Of a stretch of DNA of 29,043 nucleotides, positions 19,199 to 28,035 are shown in pieces. Source of the stretch: Candolleomyces eurysporus (lineage: Eukaryota > Basidiomycota > Agaricomycetes > Agaricales > Psathyrellaceae). Every line of letters begins with the position of its first letter. Position 1 is the first letter of the stretch. The stretch covers positions 1 to 29,043 of the forward strand of contig JANBPK010000909.1 of the NCBI GenBank assembly GCA_027579435.1, written 5' to 3'. Made by a program: the position numbers and the translations under genes. Under the pieces are notes generated by a model. That model saw only the letters and a program-made list of their open reading frames with translations, made no database searches and was not told the DNA's origin.

Positions 19199-22100
19199 TC
19201 GCTCTATAGAGCTTCAGAAGCGAAGTGTGAAAGGTGGGGAACATGGAGGATGACTCGGGAATATCCAAAGTATACGAGGAAGTCTCCGGGTGAGCCGCCT
19301 TGATAACGTACGGGCCATCCCAGCGAGCGAAGAATTTCACAGCACGTCCGTCTGATCGGTTCTTGAAAGTGTGCCGTCTATGCTTTGTCGACAGCATCAC
19401 GCGGTCCCCAACAGAGAAATTTGGTTCAGGCGCTCGGCGCGTATTCGCATTGGCGGCCTGGGTGATCTTGGCGTGTTGTAAGGCATCCTGGGCGTCAGCA
19501 ACAAGGGCGCGACGATCGTTCAACCACGTTGAGGCGGGGGACGCTCCCGTTGCTTCAACAAGGGGGGGTATCACCCGCGGGGAGTATCCTAGACAGAGAA
19601 GGAAAGGCGCCATCCCTATGGAGGAATTAGTACACGACATGTAATGGAAGCGAACAAGGGGGAAGGACTTAGCCCAACCCTTCTGGCGACGGCCAACGTG
19701 GAACCGAAGGGCCTGGATGAGGGTTTTGTTGGTACGCTCGCTGGCGCCGTCTGTCTGGGGGTGGAACGAGGAGGAGAGCTTGAGCGAAACCCCGGTCAGT
19801 TTATGCAGGGCAGACCAAAAAGACGAAACAAAAAGCTTATCGCGGTCCGAAACGATATCCAACGGCAAACCATTCTCACAATACCAATGGGTAAAGAATA
19901 GCTCCGCGACGTCAGAGGCCGTCACAGTGGAGTGACAGGGGATGAAGCGGACATCAGAACCAAGTCGATCCGTGATGGTGAGGATAGTGTCGAAACCGTC
20001 ATCTACCGGTAGGGGACCAATGAAGTCCATCGCAATTGAGGAACAGGGCTGGTCCGGGACAGGGAGAGGGTGAAGGGGGCCTCCCACGCGCTGGGTCCGA
20101 TCTTTGTTCCGCTGGCAGTCGTCACAAGCAGGGATGTAGCACGACTCAAGGGATGACCGCATCCCAGGCCAGTAGAACGAGGAGCGAATAGAGTCGTAAG
20201 ATTTCTTGAAACCCCAGTGTCCGAGGCTGTCGTGGCTGAGCCGAAAAATGGTCTCCCGAAGTTTGGGTACGTCCGGCACCGCCAGGCAACCGTCGACAAA
20301 CCAAAGGCCATCACGTTGGACAATCGAGCTCATGCCAGGCGCCGCTGCCGCCAAAGAGCGGATCCAGGGGTCGGAACCGTAGCCCTGCCGCAGAGAGTCG
20401 AGGAAGGAGGCATCAATACTGATGCCGAGTTTTGAGCTAGGTGGAGAGGAGGCGGGTTTCACAGGTGGCGGGTGAGGGGAGGAGAGAGCGAGGCAAACCG
20501 CTGTATGATACTGCGTAGTTCGATCCACAAGCATGCAGACGCGGGTGGTATGGTCGCCATTGTCCAGGATGGAAGTAGCACAAGCGTCGGCCGAGCTGGA
20601 GTCAGTAACAAAGGAGACCCGGGACAGCGCGTCTGCAACAGTGTTATCCTTACCACGTATGTACACAATCTTCCCTTCGTAGTCCGAGAGGAATTCGTTC
20701 CAACGAAGCTGGCGGGCTGAAAGGTCACGCTGGGTATCAAAGTACTCCAAAGTCCTGTGATCAGTGTAGATGAAGAAAGGCGTACCAATGAGGTCCGCGC
20801 GCCACTTCCGCAGAGCGCGTACAATCGCGAGCATCTCCTTCTCGTGGGTCGGGTAGTGACTCTCGGCATCCTTAAGTGACTTCGAGTAAAAGGCAACAGG
20901 ACGGGCAGACTCCCAGGTCGGCCCAAAGGAGAGGACCGCACCAGTGCCAACCTCACTAGCGTCGCAGGTGACATAAATGTTGTTGTCCCCAGGCGAGTCG
21001 TGGTTGATCGTAGTCAGACAGTCTGCACCCGTCACAAGGGCCTTAATATTGTCGAAGGCACGCTGGTGCACAGGGAGCCACTCCGGAAAACAGTCATTGG
21101 CCTCCTTACTGGTCAATCGGTTCAGGACCTCTGCATGGCGTGCCAGTTGAGGTAGGAATGGATCGAGGTATCGGACGAGGCCGAGGAAACGCCGCACGTC
21201 CTTGGCTGATTGGGGAAGAGGCCAGTTAAGGACGCGGTCAACTTTGCTTCCGTCTGGGCGCAAACCGTCCCGACCAATGACGTGCCCAAGGAAATGAAGT
21301 TCCGTGCAGCAGAGGACGGATTTCTTGGCGTTCAAGAACAACTTGTGGGCACGGACAGCGCTCAAGATGAGGCGGAGGTTCCGGAGGTGCTCTTCGAGCG
21401 AGGACAACCAGACAATGATGTCATCTAGGTAGACATGGCAGAACTTCCCCACATACTTGGCCAGGGCACGGCGCATGCGCCGCTGGTGAATCTGTGGTGA
21501 ATTCTTGAAACCCATGGGCATGACGGTCCACTCGAAAAGCCCCAGTGGTGTAGAAGTGGCCGTCAGAGGGATATCGTCAGGGTGCATCCGGGTCTGGAAG
21601 AAGCTGTTGGTCATGTCGAACTTCGCCCAATAGTGGCCCTTAGCGGCATCGGCCAAGATATCGTCAATCCGTGGCAGCGGAGTCTTGTCCAAAAGAACAT
21701 TCCGGTTGAGTTGTCGGTAATCGATGACCCAACGAGGCAAGGCAGTCGGGTCCGCCTTAGGGATCAAGAAGGAAGGCGAGGCGTGATGCGAAGAGGAGGG
21801 TCGGATCCGGCCAGCCTGCAGGTGGTCAGCAATAATGGTTGACCATGCCTCCCAGTACTTGCGTGGTGAGGCATACGAATGAGACTCGATAGTCTTTGAA
21901 GCATCAATCAACGGGATCCGACAGAGGTCGTCGGTGGGAAGCTCATCGACGGGCGGGATGGGGCCAAAGACATCGCCAAATTCCTGGCGTATGAAACGGT
22001 CAATCTCCTCGCGGGTAATGTCATGCAAACCTGACTCAATCTGGTCCACAATGGCAGCAATCGAGGCACTGGTGGCAGGCCCGAGCCACGGGGAAGAGTC

Positions 22101-22784
22101 ATCAGAAACAACCCGCTCGGGCGGCAGGTCCCCCTCTTCAACAAGGAAACGGTTAACCAGTACGAAGTCGTCGTCAACATCACAGGTAGCCAACGAGTAC
22201 ATGTCACCGCCTGCGGTGTACACGACATTATCGTGGGGGAAACCAAGCACCGGCGCGACTGGAGGCGAGTCCTCTGGCCGAGGCACCTTCCGAAGCTCCG
22301 AACGGAGTTCGCGCATGGCAAGGCTGAGGTTGCGGGTCACTGAACGCTGCTCCCTCACCGTCATCCTGCGAGGAGCAGGCGCAGCGGGCGCGACAGGGGG
22401 ACACAGGAGGTCAATGTTGGAGGCTTTAGGTATCGCTGTAAGATTTTCAAAGTCGACGACAAGCTTATTACTACAGAGGAACGGGGTGCCCAAAATAAAG
22501 TCCTTTCCATCTACAAGTGAGGGGGCGACCACCGCATCAAAGGTCCGAGAAGTCCATGAATTATCAATCGAAGAGAGCGAGAGACGAACGTAATGCCGAA
22601 AAACAGGCTGAGAGGAGACATCGGAACCTGTCGAGGAGGGTAACGCAAGTTCCAGACGAAAAGGGCGAGCCAAGGCACGGAGAGGCAGGCCGAGCCGGGT
22701 ACGGCAGGACTCACTGATGAGGATGAGCTGTGAGCCACAGTCGAGCAAGGTAGAAACGGGGGAAGGGGAACTCGTCCTGGCCAA
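19137..22784 (-). CDS. pol: pol: protease, reverse transcriptase, RNase H, integrase
   Basis: 1215 codons without a stop. The aspartic protease active site reads LLDCGS (Asp15), with Cys where DTG or DSG is usual. Reverse transcriptase spans about residues 310-500, with the VIDYRQLN and KFDMTNSFFQ motifs and YLDD at 452-455. RNase H spans about 602-722 (Asp608, Glu648, Asp675, Asp718). Integrase has an HHCC zinc finger (His851, His856, Cys887, Cys890) and the D,D(35)E triad Asp920, Asp980, Glu1016, then a GPY module at 1157-1159. Every catalytic residue apart from the protease variant is in place. The protein copies element RNA and inserts the cDNA. The nominal start at 22784 is not a real initiation site: the frame continues from gag through an N-rich stretch. 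Confidence 0.93.
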   Translation of the reverse strand: MARTSSPSPVSTLLDCGSQLILISESCRTRLGLPLRALARPFRLELALPSSTGSDVSSQPVFRHYVRLSLSSIDNSWTSRTFDAVVAPSLVDGKDFILGTPFLCSNKLVVDFENLTAIPKASNIDLLCPPVAPAAPAPRRMTVREQRSVTRNLSLAMRELRSELRKVPRPEDSPPVAPVLGFPHDNVVYTAGGDMYSLATCDVDDDFVLVNRFLVEEGDLPPERVVSDDSSPWLGPATSASIAAIVDQIESGLHDITREEIDRFIRQEFGDVFGPIPPVDELPTDDLCRIPLIDASKTIESHSYASPRKYWEAWSTIIADHLQAGRIRPSSSHHASPSFLIPKADPTALPRWVIDYRQLNRNVLLDKTPLPRIDDILADAAKGHYWAKFDMTNSFFQTRMHPDDIPLTATSTPLGLFEWTVMPMGFKNSPQIHQRRMRRALAKYVGKFCHVYLDDIIVWLSSLEEHLRNLRLILSAVRAHKLFLNAKKSVLCCTELHFLGHVIGRDGLRPDGSKVDRVLNWPLPQSAKDVRRFLGLVRYLDPFLPQLARHAEVLNRLTSKEANDCFPEWLPVHQRAFDNIKALVTGADCLTTINHDSPGDNNIYVTCDASEVGTGAVLSFGPTWESARPVAFYSKSLKDAESHYPTHEKEMLAIVRALRKWRADLIGTPFFIYTDHRTLEYFDTQRDLSARQLRWNEFLSDYEGKIVYIRGKDNTVADALSRVSFVTDSSSADACATSILDNGDHTTRVCMLVDRTTQYHTAVCLALSSPHPPPVKPASSPPSSKLGISIDASFLDSLRQGYGSDPWIRSLAAAAPGMSSIVQRDGLWFVDGCLAVPDVPKLRETIFRLSHDSLGHWGFKKSYDSIRSSFYWPGMRSSLESCYIPACDDCQRNKDRTQRVGGPLHPLPVPDQPCSSIAMDFIGPLPVDDGFDTILTITDRLGSDVRFIPCHSTVTASDVAELFFTHWYCENGLPLDIVSDRDKLFVSSFWSALHKLTGVSLKLSSSFHPQTDGASERTNKTLIQALRFHVGRRQKGWAKSFPLVRFHYMSCTNSSIGMAPFLLCLGYSPRVIPPLVEATGASPASTWLNDRRALVADAQDALQHAKITQAANANTRRAPEPNFSVGDRVMLSTKHRRHTFKNRSDGRAVKFFARWDGPYVIKAAHPETSSYTLDIPESSSMFPTFHTSLLKLYRANDDSSFPHRAHLQPPPSHLR

Positions 22785-22799
22785 AGGCCAGGGCGGNCC

Positions 22800-24234
22800 A
22801 GGGGAGGGTGGGGCAAGANACAGGACTCACNTAGCTGTCACCNGAGTCGTACCCATCCTTCTCGGCGTCGTACCTNACNAGGTGNCCCATNGTGGCGGCC
22901 ACGGTNTGCACGTCGATGGAGCCGCTGGAACGGTCGAGCTCGGAGACGGATGTGGCGGCCACCTGCTTGCCTTTGGGGGGTGCTGAGTTCTTGGTGATCG
23001 CGAGATCCGCTCGTGCCTTGTCCACGTCCGCCTGGGTGAGGGTCTGGTACCCAGCGGCGGCNGGGCCAGTTCTCGCAGGTGTCCCGCTTGTGGGTAACGA
23101 AGAATTTGCGACAATTGAAACAGCCGTTGTTGGCCTTCAGCAGGGCCCGTTCATCGTCGGTCAGGCCGGGGCATCGGCGCCTGTTGGTGTTGCTGTCGAC
23201 GAGGCCGGTGGATGTGGACGCGGAGGAGGAGGACGTGGCACCTGCGGGAGCGTGGGACGTCTTCTGCTTTTTGGAGGGGTGGGGATCCTGTTGGGACCTG
23301 AGGTACTCGGCGGCGGCCTGGAGGTCGGCTGTGTAGAGCTCGTATTCGTCGTTTACGGCATCCCACCACTCGTCGAAATCGGTGATGGCCGTGAACCTGG
23401 CATTCGCTTTGGTGCGGAGGCGAAGACGAGGATCCATCAGGGCCGAGATCTGGACCCTGACCTGTTTCTCGTCCATCTTATACGCAGTGCCAGCGAGGTG
23501 AGCGGCCTGAGCACGGTAGTCCTGAGCCCACTCGTAAAAATGAGCCTTTCCCTGGGAGAATGTGCGCAGCTTGTCGGACAAATTCATGTCCCAGTGCTTC
23601 TCCGTCCATCGGGAGAGGAAAGAGTCGGCAAACTCGTCCCACGACTTCTGGAGCAGATCAGCGCGATTGATTTTGACCCACTGCTTGTGTTTAAAATCCT
23701 TGAAACAGTTGAGGACCTTGACGACCTTCTTATCATCGGGGACCTCCTTAGTGAGGAAGTAAGCCTCGCACGCGTCGATGAATTCAACCCCCACGTCCCG
23801 GCCAAGTCGACCGGNCCCCGAGGGAAGGCGGTTTGGTGTTGCCCTCGGTGACCGTCAGGGTACAGTAGACTTTGTCGGACATGGCAGAGCGAGAGGTGAT
23901 AACGATCAATTTGGGTGTGTCGTCGTCTGAAGAAGAGTCCGAATTCGGGGAATTGGCACGGACGGGTAGGGCGACAGGGGATTCGTTAGGCGATCAAGGG
24001 GGAGTTGGTACCGGGGCCTGATTGGCGACGACGGGAGTAGATTCTGAGTCGTGTTTGGCAATGACGGAAGTATTCTCCGAGTCGGGCGCGATGACATCAC
24101 CAGGTAAGGCCGACGTGGTGCTCGAAGGGGTTAAANGGGGTGAGGGGGGAGGAGAAACCGGAGGAGATCTCGGGTATGGTTTCCAGCAACAGCTGGGTGA
24201 ACTGGGAAGTTTGTGACGAAGTCGCAGGATCCAT
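22800..24234 (-). CDS. gag: gag, frame broken at N positions
   Basis: A likely start is the ATG at 24234 (MDPATSSQTSQF), or the ATG at 23882 (MSDKVYCTLTVTEG). The main open part is 23794-22838. It carries the capsid-like helical core (FKDFKHKQWVKINR, SWDEFADSFLSRWTEKHW, FYEWAQDYRAQAAHLAGTAY) and a zinc knuckle CFNCRKFFVTHKRDTC, that is CX2CX6HX4C, a variant of the usual CX2CX4HX4C. The coding frame changes at N24136, N23815 and N23062, and an in-frame TGA is seen at 23996-23994 in the long N-terminal version. After N23062 the likely continuation is the frame containing TQADVDKARADLAITKNSAP, leading into the protease. A single gag-pol frame in the intact element is likely. Confidence 0.75.
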
Positions 24235-24658
24235 TCTGAAAATTAGGTCCGCGGCTAACTTCGACAGCAAAGGGAAAAGCCTACGGTAGGGCGATGGCCG
24301 AGTGGTGATGAATACGGTTGGGACAGGTGCCGGGTGCCTGGTGAACTGGTGTGGTGCAATATGAGTCGACGCTCAATCAAACGGATGACAGAAGAGATGG
24401 CTAAGGATCAGAAGACCCAAAGCGAGGGGTATAAGGCCCAGTGGGCCTGCAAATGTGCTCGTACGCGTCGAACCGCAAAGGCGGGAATGAGAAAAGGCTC
24501 GTACGCGTCGATTAGGGCACGGCGAGGTCAAATCTCCCTAAGCGAGACGATAAAAAAGGAAAAGGGGTATATATGCGTCTCAAGGTAGGCTCCGGTGAGG
24601 AGGGTATCGAACGAAAGGGGACGTTTGGGAGATAGAGTGTAAAAAAAAGTGGNAAAGC
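24235..24658 (-). other. untranslated leader of the retrotransposon
   Basis: Sequence between the 5' LTR and gag. It contains a direct repeat of CTCGTACGCGTCGA (near 24455 and 24499) and a TTTTTTTT run next to N24653. No convincing frame. Confidence 0.5.
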
Positions 24659-24868
24659 TGTCACTCGGACAGCAAACACTCACGAGAGGATATACACTCG
24701 ACAAACATCTAGTTCGGGGTGTAATGAGATACAGGAGAGGATCAGAGCTAAAGCTAAGGAACAAGAAAGAGAGAAAGCGAAGATTAAGTAGGGATCGTGA
24801 TGTTTGGTTATGTGTGACTTATGGGTCCATGTATGTAGGCGTATCGTAGAGGTAGTGTAAACGTTACA
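24659..24868 (-). repeat. 5' LTR
   Basis: 210 bp, partner of 18618-18814, 13 bp longer than it. In the sense direction it starts TGTAACGTTTACAC and ends GACA. The following sense bases (GCTTTNCCAC) would hold the primer binding site; I do not recognise a tRNA match in them. Confidence 0.85.
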
Positions 24869-25133
24869 CTCCCACAAAATAGATGCACAAATATTTGCAT
24901 CTAAAATGACAGTCCACCAGTTTCCAGACCCTGAGAGAAGTTGTCAACTCCTTGCTTGTTGTCACTCACCAGTGCACGCTCGAAACAAGGCAACTGCTGA
25001 ATGAATACTCTCTAGTGGAACTGATTCTCATTTATCAAGGTGCAATTGGACTCATATGATCCTCCAAGCAGAAGCACAGTACTAATGAATTATCAGCACT
25101 TCGAATGCAAGACATCTGATTAGGATAAGCAGT
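24869..25133. other. short spacer between retrotransposon and KDZ relic
   Basis: AT-richer than the left half of the window. I see no gene; it may hold the 3' flank of the KDZ transposase copy. Confidence 0.3.
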
Positions 25134-26262
25134 CTACACCTCTTTGTATTCCTCCCTTTGACAACCAATGTAATCCATGAAGGTCTCTCCATCTTTTAGA
25201 ACAACTTCATGACCAAGGGCTTCCTTGAAATGAAGACAAGCATTTTGCCCCAGCTCCTCATACATTGCCGCTCGTTTCTTTGCTGTGATGACATATTCCC
25301 GCACTGTCTGTTGCTCAGAAAGCTTCTTCCAAACACAGCTCATGTGTTCAAAGGTGCATATGCACCTCATCAGGTCAGCCTGTTGTGTTTCAAACTCCTC
25401 CTGCCATCTGGTCATCTCCACCTCCGTCCTGAACCACCGCACTCAATCAGCTTCTTCTGACCACACTTTCACCTCGTCATCAGTCATTTTACCAATTGTA
25501 CTGATATTCCAAATCCATCCATCCCTGGACAGCAACTTCTCGCCCTCCTGATTGGAGCCTTCCATTCCTTACTTTTGTGACTTTTCTTGTGCAGTTTTGG
25601 CTTGCTACCCTGGGTTGCAATGATGTTGGGCTGAGTTGATGCACTTGTGCTGGTTGGTACTGAAGTTGTCGGTGTTTGAGCTGAGCGTCGCTTCTGGTTG
25701 AATTTGTGGGCAGCCAGTTTCCCTGAGAGGCCATCAATTCTTCTCAAAGCTCCTAATTGCCATGGAATGTGTGTTGGAGCACAATGCATGTCCTCAACTG
25801 AGATGGGGTGAAATACTTCTGGGGCAAGTCCCAGAGCAACCGTGGCCTTTCTATTGGCATTGTAACAGTCTATTGCCAACTCTCACGACCGGCAAATATC
25901 GTTGATGGCTGCAAGACTTTGTGTATTTTGCTTCTGACCGCGGGCCTGTCGTTTGAGGTTGGTATCAATGCTGAGAATTTTGGCAATCTCTTGAAGCTCG
26001 ATAATCTTGTCATAGGCTGACCCTTCTCAAAGCTTCATTCCCAACCTGCCAGCTCAACAAGACCATAATGCTGACGCTGGGTGGATGTGAAGTCTGATGG
26101 TACATAAAGGACTTCGCGCTCAGGGGTTTGTTTGGCTTGTGTTTGCTTTGACAATGCAGTAGCCACACCATCATTGGGGCAAAGTTTCTTCTGGACAGAT
26201 CAGAATCTCTCGATCCGCTTGAATAGCTTCTCACAGCCAATAGTGTCGACTTTGTGCACAAT
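25134..26262 (-). pseudogene. 3' part of a KDZ transposase, decayed
   Basis: Read leftwards, the pieces match the C-terminal region of Kyakuja-Dileera-Zisupton transposases of mushrooms: LVELAGWE, then RGQKQNTQSLAAIND, a segment with ATVALGL, WIWNISTIGKMTDDEVKVW, and WFRTEVEMTRWQEEF with the following helical tail up to TAG/stop at 25134. The pieces lie in different frames. Stops interrupt them, for example TGA in place of an expected Trp codon just before VRWFRTEVEM (near 25440), and TGA after GWE near 26025. The catalytic core and the N-terminal cysteine cluster are not in the window. KDZ proteins move class II elements by cut and paste; this copy is dead and lacks its 5' two thirds. Confidence 0.7.
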
Positions 26263-26360
26263 GCACAATAGTAATGTCATGCACCACTGTGCATCCCTGG
26301 CGTTAAGTCATCGCAGGGCTGATGCCCTGGTTCTGAAGCACCAAGGTGTGTGGTATGGAT

Positions 26361-26408
26361 GCACAACGAGTGCATGATTGCACAACGAGTGCATGATTGC
26401 ACAACGTG
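26361..26408. repeat. 19-bp tandem repeat, about 2.5 copies
   Basis: GCACAACGAGTGCATGATT repeats at 26361 and 26380, with a partial third copy from 26399 that diverges after ACAACG. It forms the left edge of the larger degenerate minisatellite. Confidence 0.8.
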
Positions 26409-26562
26409 TCGGGTGGCCGACTGCCTTTGTGCACCCACCTGTCTGCCTATACCCAATTGGGAGACCACACGCTGCTTTGAGGATCGTCACTTCTTCACCA
26501 ATGATCTTCAGGTACACTTCGGTGCTGTAGGCAAGATCTATCTGATCCACTTGGTCTGATGC

Positions 26563-27700
26563 CATTATACACCAAAGCACCATCCCAGGCCCAGATACGC
26601 CAATACACCCTCTTGCCTACATGCACCAATCCACCTTCCCTATATACACCAAAGCACCATCCCAAGCCTGGATATGCCAATGCACACATACACCAATGCA
26701 CCCTCCCAGACATACACCGACACACCTTTTGACGCCTACATGCACTGATGCACCTTCCAGATCCCAGATACACGTGAGGCATTCCGAGGCGTAGATGCAC
26801 CGATGCACCTTCTCAACGCCAACATGTATCAATGCACCTTCCAAATTTCTAGATACCCGATCCACCATTCCAGGACCTACATACATTGATGCACCTTCAT
26901 GATGCCTACATGCACCAATGCACCTTTCCAATGTACTGAATGCCCCATTCCCAGACCTACGTACACCAATGCATCTTCCCACCATTCTAATATGTTGATG
27001 CACTGATGCACTTCTACCATTCAGTGCCTGTATAGACTCATCCATGTTGCTTTTGAATTCAATTGCTGAATACCAAGAATAATTAGATGCACCAGGGACC
27101 CTTTTGATGCCCCAGCAGATCCCTTCCCAGTGCACCTTTGTTATTTTCATGCACCATGGTCAGACTTCTCTTCCTGAAGCACCATGACCACAGCCAGATG
27201 CACCACGATCTCTTCCAATACACCAGCACATCCCTTCCCAATGCACCTTTGTTATTTCCATGCACCACGTTCAGACTTCTCTTCTCGAGGCACCATGACC
27301 ACAGCCAGATGCAACACAACCCTTTTCAATACACCAGCACATCCCTTCCAAATGCACCTTTGGTATTTCATTCACCATGTCAAACACGTCTTCCTGATAC
27401 ACCACAATCCCTTTCGTTACACCAGCACGTCCTTCCAAATGCACCTTCACTATTATTCTATTTCCATGCACCATGATTCCTTATGTTACACCAGCATGTC
27501 CCTTCCCAATGCGCTTGCACTTTCGCTATTCCTTTTTCCATGCACCATGGTCAGACGCATTTTCCCAATGCACCACAATCCCTTTCATGACATGCCACTT
27601 CCTGAAGCGCTTTTGCTATTTTTATCTCGATACACCATGGTCAGACAGTTCTTTCCGATGCACCAAGATCCTTTGTACTTAAAACATCTGAATACACCCG
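26563..27700. repeat. degenerate minisatellite built on ATGCACC words
   Basis: Two zones are seen. From 26563 to about 27010, spaced motifs such as TACATGCACCAATGCACCTT and CCAAAGCACCATCCCA recur every few tens of bases. From about 27105 to 27700, longer units begin ATGCACCATGGTCAGAC and contain CACCAGCACATCCCTTCC and TGCACCTTTG. The units starting near 27150 and 27260 are the most alike (about 109 bp each); later ones are shorter and worn. Long open frames on both strands (minus 26617-27150, plus 27184-28017) result from the repeat lacking stops and are not taken as genes. Confidence 0.8.
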
Positions 27701-28035
27701 CAAAATTTCCCACAATCATATACAGTTTGGACTATCTTGACAAAAGGACTCAGGTAGTAGGTCTCAACAAAAACCAATTACTATTTGATATCATTGCACT
27801 CTCTTTTGTTTCATTACGTTACAAGAGGTACATGCTACAACAAGAATTCAAACACAAAAGAGAACAAGAAGAGATTACAAGACCTGAGATGTTACAGAAA
27901 GGGGTATTGACTTACGGTGGGAGAAAATCAAGTCTCCTTTTGAGAAGCAGGAAAGAATGGATTGAGGTGATAGACTACAAATCAGAGCAGACAGTCAACA
28001 GGAGAAATGACAAATAAAATTGACACATGACGTAC
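27701..28035. other. stretch between minisatellite and right-end gene
   Basis: AT-rich sequence with a plus-strand frame that runs on from the repeat (to 28017). It may hold the last intron and terminal exon of the minus-strand gene to its right, whose exon at 28036-28490 ends in a good GTACGT donor. No assignable exon was found. Confidence 0.3.

Larger units (their letters stand above)
18618..24868 (-). mobile_element. Ty3/gypsy chromodomain LTR retrotransposon (chromovirus), full length
   Basis: The element is 6251 bp on the minus strand, bounded by LTRs at 24659-24868 (5') and 18618-18814 (3'). In the sense direction the order is leader, gag with a zinc knuckle, protease, reverse transcriptase, RNase H, integrase and chromodomain, which is the chromovirus order. 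LTRs start TGTAACG and end GACA. The sequence before the 3' LTR (sense GGACGATGGGTGAG) is a plausible polypurine tract. The five bases on the two outer flanks (AAGGC at 18613-18617, CTCCC at 24869-24873) do not match, so no target duplication is seen. N bases at 22797-22906, 23062, 23815, 24136 and 24653 interrupt gag and the leader. Confidence 0.92.

Noticed and set aside
22517..23851. Plus-strand frames opposite gag and pol (up to 319 codons)
   Set aside because: They are antisense shadows of GC-rich retrotransposon coding sequence.
24455..24512. Direct repeat CTCGTACGCGTCGA as a regulatory site
   Set aside because: Only two copies in the retrotransposon leader; no evidence of function.
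26361..26408. CRISPR-like array
   Set aside because: The repeats are directly adjacent without spacers, only 2.5 copies, and the genome is eukaryotic.
27184..28017. Plus-strand frame of 277 codons
   Set aside because: Most of it is translated minisatellite; no start context, domain or splice support.
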